A DNA stretch of 64,000 nt from Heterobasidion occidentale (Eukaryota; Basidiomycota; Agaricomycetes; Russulales; Bondarzewiaceae). Below, piece after piece: positions 38,486 to 49,780 of the stretch; the first letter of the stretch is position 1, and each line of letters begins with the position of its first letter. Made by a program: the position numbers and the translations under genes. Location: positions 744,001-808,000 of the forward strand of contig JBCAQO010000007.1 of assembly GCA_039111635.1 (NCBI GenBank), written 5' to 3'. A model generated the notes under the pieces. That model was not told where the DNA came from. It saw only the letters and a program-made list of their open reading frames with translations, and searched no databases.

Positions 38486-39556
38486 GTTTCGGGTATTTCC
38501 AGCCGATAAGCTAGAGGGCCGATTCTTTCAGTCACTGAAAAGGGGCCATAGCGTCGAGGTGCTAGCTTGAATTTCGGGTGAGTCGTCCGAATGTGGGTTC
38601 CTTCTAACCAAACTTGGGTTCCTACTTCCCACTGCGGAAGTTTCCTGTGTAGGTCCTGGTCCTTGGCGTGCTGCGCTGCTATTTGTAGACTTGCGGCCGC
38701 ATCTTCTTGGACTTCTTTGATTAGCCGCAAACGTTCAGTTACTGCGGGCACCTTGGTCTCCAGAGCTGAGTCGACCGAATATGGAGGATTGAACCATAAA
38801 GGACTTCAAACGGCGACTTCCCAGTGGCGGAGTGTCTTCGGGTATTGTGGGAGAATTCTGCGAAGGGGATCAAGTCTACCCAGTTATCTTGATGGTAGTT
38901 GCAGAAAACTCGCAGGAATTGCTCGATCTCTTGGTTACCCGTTCTGTTTCTCCGTCCGTTTGAGGGTGGTAAGCCGTGCTGAGGGCAGGGGTGATTCCCA
39001 TTCCTTTCCATAGTTCCCTTGTGAACTTTGCCGCAAATTGAGGACCTCTGTCGGACACCACTTTGGTTGGTAAACCATATCGTTTGAACACATTGTCCTG
39101 GAAGAGCGTCGTGGTTTCTTCGGCCGTGATTGTCTTCTTGCACGGGGTTATGACTATTCCTTTTGACAGACCCTGATCGACTACCACATTGATCGAGTCG
39201 TAGCCTCTGCTTTCCGGGAGGTCTGTCACGAAGTCGGTGGAGATAAAGCGCCAAGGGACGTTTGTGGTTTCCAGCGGTTGGATCGGTGGGTGGGTCCTAT
39301 GGGGAAGGTTCTTGGTAGATTGGCAGACTGCACATCCATCCACATATGCATGTACAAATTTGGTCATGCTTGACCACCAGTAATGGCGTTGGACCAATTC
39401 TAAGGTCTTTGCTTGGCCCGGGTGTCCTGTAGCCATAGTGTCATGGTGCGTTTTGACAATCATTCGTCGAAGGAGGTCGTCCTTTGGGACGCATATGTAA
39501 CCGTCGCGTCTTGTGATGCCCTCTTCATGTGTCCATTTTCCTAGGTCGCCCTTCAT
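38386..39556 (-). pseudogene. B2 integrase, frameshifted
   Basis: The N-terminal part (39556-38876) has the HHCC region (THHDTMATGH...CAVCQSTK), STDFVTDLP, SDRGPQFA and TDGETERV, then leaves frame near 38945. The C-terminal part (38751-38386) resumes with EVGTQVWLEGTHIR and GPFSVTERIGPLAYRLE. The equivalent B1 frame is continuous here, so the break is specific to B2. Confidence 0.82.
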
Positions 39557-41463
39557 TGCGTTTGGACCTTTTTCCAGCAGTTCTTGAGGGCGACATCAAC
39601 CAGCAAATCGTGTTCCGAGCGTGAGTGTCGAATAAGGGAGAGGATGTCCGAGGATACGAGTTCCGTTGCTTTGACGTGTATGCCTTCGCTTGGTTCTACT
39701 AGAGTTTCGCTGGACTCGGTGAAAAGTCTAGACGGGAGTAGAGTCTGTGCCTTGTTATCAGATTCCACCCTCACTAAGGTCTGGACGCCTGGACAGAGCA
39801 TCGGCATGATTCGTAGTTCCAGCCTTGTAACTGAGCTGGAAGTCAAATCGGGACAAAACAGACTCCAGCGTGCTTGTCGCCTTGACAGGTCGCGCGCCGT
39901 CCTTAAAGTGTTCTAGGTTTTATGGTCCGTCCAGACCTCAAAGGGATGTCGAGCGCCGAGGTAGTGTTTCCAGTGTTCCAGTGCTTGATGATGGCGAGGA
40001 GCTCGCGATCATGCACGTCGTAATTTCGTTTGGCCGGTGAGAACGATCCTGAGAGGTATGCAACAGGGTGCCAGTCGTTATCAGGTCCTTCCTGTAAGAG
40101 GACTGCACCATGTGCTGCGAGGGAAGCGTCGGTAACAAGCCGGTAAGGGCGCATCGGGTCAGGGTACAACAGGACGGGTCGGCTGGTGAAGGTTTTCTTC
40201 AGTCGATCAAACGCCTGTTGGCACTCTGTGGTCCAGTCCCATTTCACATCCTTCTTCGTGAGGTCATGCAGGGGCCGAGCGATCAAAGAGAATTTATCAA
40301 TGAATCGTCGGTAGAAGTTCCCTAGGCCTAGGAAAGAGCGGATGTCGCGAACTGTACGTGGGATGGGCCATTCCTGGATAGCTTCAATCTTCGAGTCTTC
40401 CATAGCGACGTGGTCTTTTGAGATCGTGTAACCCAAGGTAGTTCAGCTTCTCCTTGTGGAACTCGCACTTCTCTGGTTTGAGGTAAAGATCGTTGTCGCG
40501 CAGGATTTGGAGGACTCGCCGAAGAATCACAATGTGTTCCGCTGTGGTCTTCGTGAAGATGAGGATGTCGTCCATATATACCGCTATTTTCCGGGCCAGG
40601 ATGAGTTCTTGGAAGATCATGTTTCATCATGGCTTGGAAGGTTCCGGGGAATTACAGAGCCCAAAGAACATCACTGTAGGTTCGAAGAGTCCCAAGGGTG
40701 TGACGAAGGCTGCCTGGACCTCGTCTCCTTTCTTGATGCGCACGTTGTTATATCCCCACCGAACATCGAGCTTTGAGAACACCGTTGCGCCTTTAATGAT
40801 ATCCAATAGTTCTTGGATTAATGGCAGGGGGGGACATCTTGAATGGTGTGTTCGTAAGGTGGCGATAGTCTTGTACCGGACGGAGCTTCCATCTTTCTTG
40901 CTTACAAAAAAGAAAGAAGCCGCGCTGTGTGCTGTTGACCGACGTATTGTTCTTCTGGAAAGGTGCTCCTTGACGAACTTCCCTAACTCATCATGCTTTT
41001 CCGGGCTTAGAGGAAATATCCGCGGGGCCTGGGGTACAAAGGATGGTTTAAGATTTATCGCGTGGTCCCATATTGTATGTTGGGGAAGCCTTTGCGATCG
41101 TCGTTCGCTAAAGATGTCGAGGTAGGAATGGTACTCTGTCGGCACCCGACCCTTCAAGTCGGTGGTGTCGATTTCTTCCTCCAGATCTTCGTCAAAGCTT
41201 GCGAACCCCGAGGGTTCTGGAGCTACCTTCCTGATGACGGGTTCCCCTGCGCTATCCATTGCGGAGGGGTCAAACTGTGTTTGCGCCTTTTCAGCGACTT
41301 TTCCTGAAGCTTCGCCCTGGGCTGCCTCTTGTTGGGCTTGCCGGTGTTCCTTTCTTTCGGCTACTTGTTCTTCGAGCCACTCCCGAGCCTTGCGTTGTCG
41401 GGATTTGTGCTCGAGTAGTTCCATGAACCGAGTTTCCATTCCTTCGCGGGTACTTGGCTCCAT
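39557..41463 (-). pseudogene. B2 RT and RNase H, frameshifted
   Basis: The RT N-terminus and palm (41463-40627) contain [16 protein letters not shown] and MFFGLCNSP; the frame then breaks. The catalytic YMDDILIF lies in 40620-40384, and the connection and RNase H in 40436-39903 (FLGLGNFYRRFIDKF, LVTDASLAAHGAVLL, HDRELLAIIK). A short deletion ends that frame, and the SRRPD/integrase linker follows at 39846-39553. Confidence 0.82.
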
Positions 41464-41538
41464 TGTTCTTTAGTCCAAGTCCACGAGGGTCCTACCGGTT
41501 CTGAGACAAGATGCGGTTTCGTCCGCTGAGGAACCTTG

Positions 41539-42018
41539 TCACCGCGTAGTTTTCGCTAGCCATGCCTTCTTGGTAGGCTCTTCCCTTGCCTTGGTAAACC
41601 CATATGGTTGTCGGCAATCTCTGGGGCAACGATCAAAGTGTACTTCACGGCGCCTCCACCCGATGGAGGGGTCATGGTATCTCAACCAATCCGTTCCTAG
41701 GAGCATGTCGTCTTTCCCTAGATTGGTGATGAACATCTGGACGCGTTCAGTGTGAGTTCTCCCTCGTCTATCCTTGACGGTGAGATTCGCGTCTAGGCCT
41801 CGTCGAATGAGGCCTGCTTTGTTGATGGTGTCATCGACGTTGCGAACGCAGATGGGGCGGTTTAAAGGATAGGTGGGGAGATCGTGCTTCCGTACCCACT
41901 CTTCATTTACCAGGATCCCTTCGCATGCTGAGTCGATGGCGGCTCTGGCTCCAGCGCTTCTTCCTCGAGTTGTTAATCGCACGTCAAGTCGAATGGGGGT
42001 AATAATGTGACTGTTCAT
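41539..42018 (-). CDS. B2 aspartic protease
   Basis: A 159-aa frame has AAIDSACEGILVNEEW at the catalytic position and the core segment MLLGTDWLRYHDPSIGW, as in Gypsy proteases. The usual D-S/T-G triplet reads D-S-A here and in B1. ATG at 42018 begins MNSHIITPIRLDV. Confidence 0.72.
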   Translation of the reverse strand: MNSHIITPIRLDVRLTTRGRSAGARAAIDSACEGILVNEEWVRKHDLPTYPLNRPICVRNVDDTINKAGLIRRGLDANLTVKDRRGRTHTERVQMFITNLGKDDMLLGTDWLRYHDPSIGWRRREVHFDRCPRDCRQPYGFTKAREEPTKKAWLAKTTR

Positions 42019-42094
42019 TGCTCCGATTCGAATATATGAGGGGAATCATACTCGAGTTTCCTCGACCCTCTCTCTTCGGCTGGTGAAGGAGAGG

Positions 42095-43590
42095 TCAGGA
42101 AAAATCCTCTGCCAGATCCACCAACATTTGCCTTTGCTCGGCCTTCCCTACTCCTTGGAAGAGCGCTCGGACGCCATTAATATCACTGATGGGTCCGTTG
42201 CTTCGTCGTCCGTTTGGCGGTACGTAGCGCTCTCCATCGCTCTGGCGTGATCCTCCCTTCTCGCAGAAGGGTCCTCACGTTCCACCGAATTACCAGGTTG
42301 TGGTACCGACGGTGGTGGCCATGAGAACTCCCCTCCTCCAATCCTCGATGTAATCGCGCATCGTTTCCACCGGGGATTCTTGCTCGTCTTCATCCTCCAT
42401 GTCTGCAGCGCGAGTTCGTCTACCTCCTCTGCCCACCGACTTGCGCGAATTTCCTCGAGACGGGGGAACGCCTCTACGAGGGGAACGACAATCAGCTATC
42501 CGTGCCCTGGTTTCCGCAATTGTAGCAGGAAAAGGGAGCGGGTCTCTTGCCATCGTATACACGCTTGTTCCGATCGGCGTCTCTTTTGCGAGAGGCGTCA
42601 ATATCCATGTCAACCACTGGTTGTTCATTCTGCGAGGAGCGGTGGTAGAGTTATAACGACGAGCGGACTGGAGGTGGAAGCGATTGAGGAAGTCGCTTCG
42701 GAATGAGGTGGAGTTGGCGAGGATCGCCTTTTGAGCACTTCGGGCTCTCAAGCGTCCATCTATTTCACAGGCAGTGTTGACCAATCTTGGATCGTGTCCT
42801 TCGGCGTAGTTTCTTTGTCATAGATCTTGTCCATGACTCTCGGATCGAGCCCCTCTGGAAGTAGGGAACTTGTTCCCTGTCGGTGATGTCGGCGTCGGCG
42901 GCGATAAGGATGAATTGGTTTGAATATTCATCCACCGTCATCTTCCCTGAGAGAAAGACATGAGGGCGCTTCGGGCTTTGTCCGTAAGGTTGTCTCCTTG
43001 AACTGGAGTTTAAACTTGACAAGGAAGTCGTCCCAAGTTCCTACGGTCTTGGGCGGGGTCGCCCCTACTGTCTTTCTTTAGGAAGCTCTCTGACCATACG
43101 ACGGCCGACCATATCTCATGCACGAGAGAGCGAGAGAAACATTGTCTGAATCCGTCTTGTACCGGTCTGGTTCTGCTGTGAAAAGGAGGAGGCAATTCAT
43201 GATGAATTTCTGTGATTGTGTTCGGTCCCCTTCAAAGTTATCGGGGAGCTTGAGCTTGCCCCTTCCCGACAAGACGGGGGGGGTCTGTAGGATTTGACAT
43301 AATATTTCGGGTGTTGATCGGTGTTTGAATATCCGAGGATTCGGACTCGGATGTTCCTTCTTCTTCCTCCGATGTGTCCGGGATTCCCGTTCGGGGTTCC
43401 TGTACTGGGGGGGCTCTACCCAGTCTTCTGTTGTTTCGTCCCAAGCCCACTCAGCTTCTGTTCCGTCTTCTCTTGTGAAGAAGTATCGTCCTTCTTGGTA
43501 CGAGCAGTTATCAAAGTTTGGGGGTGCTGGCCGATTGGTGTCGGAGTAATACCAGCGGTTTTCTCTTTGATGGATAGGACGATTGTTCTG
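42095..43590 (-). pseudogene. B2 gag, frameshifted
   Basis: Pieces in several phases cover the N-terminal acidic linker (DTSEEEEGTSESES, 43450-43238), the capsid-like region (KFIMNCLLLFTAEPDRYKTD; KMTVDEYSNQFILIAADADI) and a C-terminal part ending near 42095. The zinc-knuckle codons are shifted; only the IADC end is in the long frame (42784-42290). The B1 copy breaks at different places. Confidence 0.75.
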
Positions 43591-43770
43591 TCGAAGTTGG
43601 TTATGGGTTCGTCTAGTGCCTGGTGGGAATCCTAGGCCTAGGTCTTGCTCCAGGGTGTGTGAAGTAACTCTCTTCGGTGGGGGTCTATGCCACCGATGAG
43701 GGTTGTGAGAAAGAGTGTGGCAGCAAGCAGAGTGTGGTGCAAGGTAGGGGTAAAAGCGAGTCTATTCTAG

Positions 43771-44386
43771 TGTTATGAACTGCTCATTCAGTAACCCAAG
43801 AGTAACAGGTTCTTCCTAGGTCGCACAATGGACTGAGTGGTGGACGGAGTCTCGACTGTATCAGACTGATACAGGAGGGAATTATAGTTGTCTCTAAGTT
43901 ACACAGTGTGGAGACTGCGTAGGAACGAAGAGGTTCGTATTCGTAGATACGAATGAACGAAGAGAATAGACTGAAGATCCTCAGCCTATTCTATGGGCCT
44001 TATATACTGTATAGGGTATAGGGTAAGAGTCCGTGTGCTTCTCCAGGTTTCCATCCTAGGAGAGCTGTGGCCGCCGTCTTTCTCATCGGCGCCTACTCTT
44101 GTACTTCTCCAGTCGCACTGATCCATCATGGTGCGACGAGGTGCTTACCCATAAGCCCTAAGCCCATGGCATGTGAATACGCCTCTCATTACTGTGTGAA
44201 CTCTGTGAGCCCCGTGTCCCTCCAATATAGCCTTTACCGATGTCTTGAAGAACCATCGGTATTGTCGGCTCCTAAGGACATGCCGAATACCTTGATGTAC
44301 GCTCCGTAGTGGAGCCGCCTAGCATGTGATGCTTGATCCATCGGTTAGACCGGCCGCGAAGGGCCCCGATCGGTCAAGTCATAACA
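43771..44386 (-). repeat. 5' LTR of B2
   Basis: It is 616 bp. The TATA-like box and start motif AGTCTATTCT are present on the - strand. One ATG (from CATTCA near 43785) has appeared in U5, where the partner LTR has ACG. Confidence 0.88.
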
Positions 44387-44585
44387 CCGAGAAGGACGAT
44401 ACTTCTTCACAAGGGAAGACGAAACAGAAGCTGAGTGGGCCTGGGACAAAATAGCAGAAGACTGGGTAGCGCCACCCCAGTACAGGAACCCCGAACCGGA
44501 AATCCCGGACACATCGGAGGAAGAAGAAGGAACATCCGAGTCCGAATCCTCGGATATTCAAACACCGATCAACACCCGAAACATT

Positions 44586-45799
44586 ATGTCAAATCCTACA
44601 GACCCCCCTGTCTCATCGGGAAGGGGCAAGCTCAAACTCCCTGATAACTTCGAAGGGGACCGAACACAATCACAGAAATTCATCATGAATTGCCTCCTCC
44701 TTTTTACAACAGAGTCGGACCGATACAAGACGGACACAGATAAAGTCTCCCTCGCTCTCTCTTGCATGAGATATGGGACGGCCGGCGTATGGGCAGAAAG
44801 CTTCCTAAAGAAGACAGTAGGGGCGACCCCACCCAAGACCGTAGGAACTTGGGACGACTTCCTTGTCAAGTTTAAACTCCAGTTCAAGGAGACAAACCTT
44901 ACGGACAAAGCCCGAAGCGCCCTCATGTCTTTCTCTCAGGGGAAGATGACGGTGGATGAATATTCAAACCAATTCATCCTTATCGCCGCCGACGCCGACA
45001 TCACCGACAGGGAACAAGTTCCCTACTTCCAGAGGGGGCTCGATCCGAGAGTCATGGACAAGATCTATGACAAAGAAACTCCGCCGAAGGACACGATCCA
45101 AGATTGGGTCAACACTGCCTGTGAAATAGATGGACGCTTGAGAGCCCGAAGTGCTCAAAAGGCGATCCTCGCCAACTCCACCTCATTCCGAAGCGACTTC
45201 CTCAATCGCTTCCACCTCCAGTCCGCTCGTCGTTATAACTCTACCACCGCTCCTCGCAGAATGAACAACCAGGTGGTTGACATGGATTGACGCCTCTCGC
45301 AAAAGAGACGCCGATCGGAACAAGCGTGTATACGATGGCAAGAGACCCGCTCCCTTTTCCTGCTACAATTGCGGAAAACCAGGGCACGGGATAGCTGATT
45401 GTCGTTCCCCTCGTAGAGGCGTTCCCCCGTCTCGAGGAAATTCGCGCAAGTCGGTGGGCAGAGGAGGTAGACGAACTCGCGCTGCAGACATGGAGGATGA
45501 AGACGAGCAAGAATCCCCGGTGGGAAACGATGCGCGATTACATCGAGGATTGGAGGAGGGGAGTTCTCATGGCCACCACCGTCGGGTACCACAAACCTGG
45601 TAATTCGGTGGAACGTGAGGACCCTTCTGCGAGAAGGGGAGGATCACGCCAGAGCGATGGAGAGCGCTACGTACCGCCTAACGGACGACGAAGCAACGGA
45701 CCCATCAGTGATATTAATGGCGTCCGAGCGCTCTTCCAAGGAGTAGGAAAGGCCGAGCAAAGGCAAATGTTGGTGGATCTGGCAGAGGATTTTTCCTGA
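44586..45799 (+). pseudogene. B1 gag, frameshifted
   Basis: ATG at 44586 is the first ATG after the predicted RNA start. The first 234 codons cover the capsid-like region (KFIMNCLLLF, MTVDEYSNQFILIAADADI, YFQRGLDPRVMDKIYD). A 2-nt loss near 45287 shifts the frame. The knuckle CYNCGKPGHGIADC is in 45277-45603, and the C-terminus (to LAEDFS and TGA at 45799) is in a third phase. The Met-free 155-codon extension upstream is described with the leader. Confidence 0.8.
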
Positions 45800-45876
45800 C
45801 CTCTCCTTCACCAGCCGAAGAGAGAGGGTCGAGGAAACTCGAGTATGATTCCCCGTCATATATTCGAATCGGAGCA

Positions 45877-46350
45877 ATGAACAGTCACATTATTCCCCAT
45901 TCGACTTGACGTGCGATTAAACAACTCGAGGAAGAAGCGCTGGAGCCAGAGCCGCCATCGACTCAGCATGCGAAGGGATCCTGGTAAATGAAGAGTGGGT
46001 ACGGAAGCACGATCTCCCCACCTATCCTTTAAACCGCCCCATCTGCGTTCGCAACGTCGATGACACCATCAACAAAGCAGGCCTCATTCGACGAGGCCTA
46101 GACGCGAATCTCACCGTCAAGGATAGACGAGGGAGAACTCACACTGAACGCGTCCAGATGTTCATCACCAATCTAGGAAAGACGACATGCTCCTAGGAAC
46201 GGATTGGTTGAGATACCATGACCCCTCCATCGGGTGGAGGCGCCGTGAAGTACACTTTGATCGTTGCCCAGAGATTGCCGACAACCATATGGGTTTACCA
46301 AGGCAAGGGAAGAGCCTACCAAGAAGGCATGGCTAGCGAAACTACGCGGT
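45877..46350 (+). pseudogene. B1 aspartic protease, frameshifted
   Basis: This corresponds to 41539-42018. It begins MNSH after the short gag-pol gap. The DSACEGI catalytic region (~45960) and the LGTDWLRYHDPSIGW segment (~46195-46240) are present but in different phases owing to small indels. Confidence 0.7.
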
Positions 46351-47360
46351 GACAAGGTTCCTCAGCGGACGAAACCGCATCTTGTCTCAGAACCGGTAGG
46401 ACCCTCGTGGACTTGGACTAAAGAACAATGGAGCCAAGTACCCGCGAAGGAATGGAAAACTCGGTTCATGGAACTACTCGAGCACAAATCCCGACAACGC
46501 AAGGCTCGGGAGTGGCTCGAAGAACAAGTAGCCGAAAGAAAGGAACACCGGCAAGCTCAGCAGAAAGCAGCCCAGGGCGAAGCTTCAGGAAAAGTCGCTG
46601 AAGAAGCGCAAACCCCGTCTGACTCCTCCACAGTGGATAGCGCAGGAGAACCCGTCATTAGGAAGGTAGCTCCAGAACCCTCGGGGTTCGCAAGCTTTGA
46701 CGAAGACCTGGAGGAAGAAATCGACACCACCGATTTGAAAGGTCGGGTGCCGACAGAATATCATTCTTACCTCGACATCTTCAGCGAACGACGATCGCAG
46801 AGGCTTCCCCAACATACGATATGGGACCACGCGATAAACCTCAAACCGTCTTTTGTACCCCAGGCCCGCGGATATTTCCCTGAGCCCGGAAAAGCATGAC
46901 GAGTTAGGAAAGTTCGTCAAAGAGCACCTTTCCAGAGGAACAATACGTCGGTCAACAGCACATAGCGCGGCCTCTTTCTTTTTGTAAGCAAGAAAGATGG
47001 GAAGCTCCGTCCGGTACAAGACTATCGTCACCTTAACGAACACACTATTCGAGACGTCACCCCCCTGCCATTAATCCAAGAACAAATGGATATCATAAAA
47101 GGCGCAACGGTGTACTCAAAGCTCGATGTTCGGTGGGGATATAACAACGTGCGCATCAAGAAAGGAGACGAGTCCAAGGCGGCCTTCGTCACACCCTTGT
47201 GACTTTTCGATCCTACGGTGATGGTCTTGGGATCTGTAACTCCCGGGAACTTTCCAAGCCATGAAGAACATGATCTTCCAAGAGCTCATCCTGGCCCGGA
47301 AGAAAGCGGTATTATAGGACGACATCCTCATCTTCACGAAGACCACAGCGGAACACATTG
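46264..47360 (+). pseudogene. B1 PR-RT linker and RT, heavily frameshifted
   Basis: The linker frame (to 46899) has EWLEEQVAERKEHRQAQQ and VPTEYHSYLDIFSERRS. The RT palm follows in at least four phases (46900-47360). The active-site segment is shifted by one base so that YMDD is lost (near 47310). It cannot give active RT as read. Confidence 0.8.
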
Positions 47361-48496
47361 TGATTCTTCGGCGAGTCCTCCAAATCCTGCGCGACAATGA
47401 TCTTTACCTCAAACCAGAGAAGTGCGAGTTCCACAAGGAGAAGCTGAAACTACTTGGGTACACGATCTCAAAAGACCACGTCGCTATGGAAGACTCGAAG
47501 ATTGAAGCTATCCAGGAATGGCCCATCCCACGTACAGTTCGCGACATCCGCTCTTTCTTGGGCCTAGGGAACTTCTACCGACGATTCATTGATAAATTCT
47601 CTTTGATCGCTCGGCCCCTGCATGACCTCACGAAGAAGGATGTGAAATGGGACTGGACCACAGAGTGCCAACGGGCGTTTGATCGACTGAAAGAAACCTT
47701 CACCAGCCGACCCGTCCTGTTGTACCCTGACCCGATGCGCCCTTACCGGCTTGTTACCGACGCTTCCCTCGCAGCACATGGTGCAGTCCTCTTACAGGAA
47801 GGACCTGATAACGACTGGCACCCTGTTGCATACCTCTCAGGATCGTTCTCACCGGCCAAACGAAATTACGACGTGCATGATCGCGAGCTCCTCGCCATCA
47901 TCAAAGCACTGGAACACTGGAAACACTACCTCGAAGGCGCTCGACATCCCTTTGAGGTCTGGACGGACCATAAAAACCTAGAACACTTTAAGACGGCGCG
48001 CGACCTGTCAAGGCGACAAGCACGCTGGAGTCTGTTTTTGTCCCGATTTGACTTCCAGCTCAGTTACAAGGCTGGAACTACGAATCATGCCGATGCTCTG
48101 TCCAGGCGTCCAGACCTTAGTGAGGGGGTGGAATCTGATAACAAGGCACAGACTCTACTCCCGTCTAGACTTTTCACCGAGTCCAGCGAAACTCTAGTAG
48201 AACCAAGCGAAGGCATACACGTCAAAGCAACGGAACTCGTATCCTCGGACATCCTCTCCCTTATTCGACACTCACGCTCGGAACACGATTTGCTGGTTGA
48301 TGTCGCCCTCAAGAAACTGCTGGAAAAAGGTCCAAACGCAATGAAGGGCGACCTAGGAAAATGGACACATGAAGAGGGCATCACAAGACGCGACGGTTAC
48401 ATATGCGTCCCAAAGGACGACCTCCTTCGACGAATGATTGTCAAAACGCACCATGACACTATGGCTACAGGACACCGGGCCAAGCAAAGACCTTAG
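47360..48496 (+). CDS. B1 RT thumb, RNase H and integrase N-terminus
   Basis: A 378-codon frame: LKPEKCEFHKEKL and FLGLGNFYRRF (RT connection), RNase H with LVTDASLAAHGAVLL, HDRELLAIIKALEHWKHYL and the conserved SRRPD end, then the linker and HHDTMATGH of the integrase zinc region. The frame breaks at 48477-48496 by a small loss (GHRAKQ). B2 has a shorter RNase H because of an independent deletion. Confidence 0.85.
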   Translation: MILRRVLQILRDNDLYLKPEKCEFHKEKLKLLGYTISKDHVAMEDSKIEAIQEWPIPRTVRDIRSFLGLGNFYRRFIDKFSLIARPLHDLTKKDVKWDWTTECQRAFDRLKETFTSRPVLLYPDPMRPYRLVTDASLAAHGAVLLQEGPDNDWHPVAYLSGSFSPAKRNYDVHDRELLAIIKALEHWKHYLEGARHPFEVWTDHKNLEHFKTARDLSRRQARWSLFLSRFDFQLSYKAGTTNHADALSRRPDLSEGVESDNKAQTLLPSRLFTESSETLVEPSEGIHVKATELVSSDILSLIRHSRSEHDLLVDVALKKLLEKGPNAMKGDLGKWTHEEGITRRDGYICVPKDDLLRRMIVKTHHDTMATGHRAKQRP

Positions 48497-48498
48497 AA

Positions 48499-49512
48499 TT
48501 GGTCCAACGCCATTACTGGTGGTCAAGCATGACCAAATTCGTACACGCGTATGTGGACGGATGTGCAGTTTGCCAATCTACCAAGAACCTTCCCCATAGG
48601 ACCCATCCACCGATCCAACCGTTGGAAACCACAAACGTCCCTTGGCGCTTTATCTCCACCGACTTCGTAACAGACCTCCCGGAAAGCAGAGGCTACGACT
48701 CGATCAATGTGGTAGTCGATCAGGGTCTGTCAAAAGGAATAGTCATAACCCCGTGCAAGAAGACAATCACGGCCGAAGAAACCACGACGCTCTTCCAGGA
48801 CAATGTGTTCAAACGATATGGTTTACCAACCAAAGTGGTGTCCGACAGAGGTCCTCAATTTGCGGCAAAGTTCACAAGGGAACTATGGAAAGGAATGGGA
48901 ATCACCCCTGCCCTCAGCACGGCTTACCACCCTCAAACGGACGGAGAAACAGAACGGGTAAACCAAGAGATCGAGCAATTCCTGCGAGTTTTCTGCAACT
49001 ACCATCAAGATAACTGGGTAGACTTGATCCCCTTCGCAGAATTCTCCCACAATACCCGAAGACACTCCGCCACTGGGAAGTCGCCGTTTGAAGTCCTTTA
49101 CGGGTTCAACCCACCATATTCGGTCGACTCAGCTCTGGAGACCAAGGTGCCCGCAGTAACTGAACGTTTGCGACTAATCAAAGAAGTCCAAGAGGATGCG
49201 GCCGCAAGTCTACAAATAGCAGCGCAGCACGCCAAGGACCGGGACCTACACAGGAAACTTCCGCAATGGGAAGTAGGAACCCAAGTTTGGTTAGAAGGAA
49301 CCCATATTCGGACGACTCATCCGAAATTCAAGCTGGCACCTAGACGCTATGGCCCCTTTTCAGTGACTGAAAGAATCGGTCCTCTGGCTTATCGGTTGGA
49401 AATACCCGAAACATGGAAGATAAACCGGTGTTTCATGCCTCCATACTCACGGAATATCATGAGACAGAGGCCCACGGAAGGAACTTCCCCAGACCTGCCC
49501 CAGAGATCCTGA
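48499..49512 (+). CDS. B1 integrase core and C-terminal module
   Basis: A 337-codon frame contains CAVCQSTK, STDFVTDLP, SDRGPQFAAKF, TDGETERVNQEIEQFL and the GPFSVTERIGPLAYRLE module. It runs out of frame just before the chromodomain (WKINRCF), which lies in the -1 frame at 49413-49721. Confidence 0.87.
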   Translation: MVQRHYWWSSMTKFVHAYVDGCAVCQSTKNLPHRTHPPIQPLETTNVPWRFISTDFVTDLPESRGYDSINVVVDQGLSKGIVITPCKKTITAEETTTLFQDNVFKRYGLPTKVVSDRGPQFAAKFTRELWKGMGITPALSTAYHPQTDGETERVNQEIEQFLRVFCNYHQDNWVDLIPFAEFSHNTRRHSATGKSPFEVLYGFNPPYSVDSALETKVPAVTERLRLIKEVQEDAAASLQIAAQHAKDRDLHRKLPQWEVGTQVWLEGTHIRTTHPKFKLAPRRYGPFSVTERIGPLAYRLEIPETWKINRCFMPPYSRNIMRQRPTEGTSPDLPQRS

Positions 49513-49721
49513 ATGAAGAAGAGCACTACGAAGTGGAGGCCATTCTAGATTCAAGACGCCAGGGACGAGGGACCAAGTACCTTGTCAAGTGGGCCGGATA
49601 CTCCGAGGCCGATAACACTTGGGAACCCTTTGCCCTCCTCAAAGATACGGCCGACGAGGCGCTTCGTGAATTCCACGAAAGCTACCCAGACAAGCCCCGA
49701 CCAGCGGCGATTAGTCTTTAG
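49413..49721 (+). CDS. B1 chromodomain
   Basis: YEVEAILDSRR and KYLVKWAGYSEADNTWEP define a chromodomain at the integrase C-terminus. It is out of phase with the integrase ORF by -1 in both family copies. Confidence 0.82.
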   Translation: MEDKPVFHASILTEYHETEAHGRNFPRPAPEILNEEEHYEVEAILDSRRQGRGTKYLVKWAGYSEADNTWEPFALLKDTADEALREFHESYPDKPRPAAISL

Positions 49722-49780
49722 AAAGATATAAAAAGGGAGACACCCCTCCCTCTTTCAAAAGCAAGAATCCTCCCCAGTAC

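Larger units (their letters stand above)
33543..44386 (-). mobile_element. Element B2: second copy of family B, nested in B1
   Basis: It runs from TGTTATGAACTGC at 33543 to CATAACA at 44386 in inverted orientation, with 616-bp LTRs. The target duplication CCGAG (33538-33542 and 44387-44391) lies in the B1 gag leader. The B2 internal sequence parallels B1 throughout. Its LTR R/U5 region differs from B1, marking a subfamily. Gag, RT, RNase H and integrase each carry frameshifts. Confidence 0.92.
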
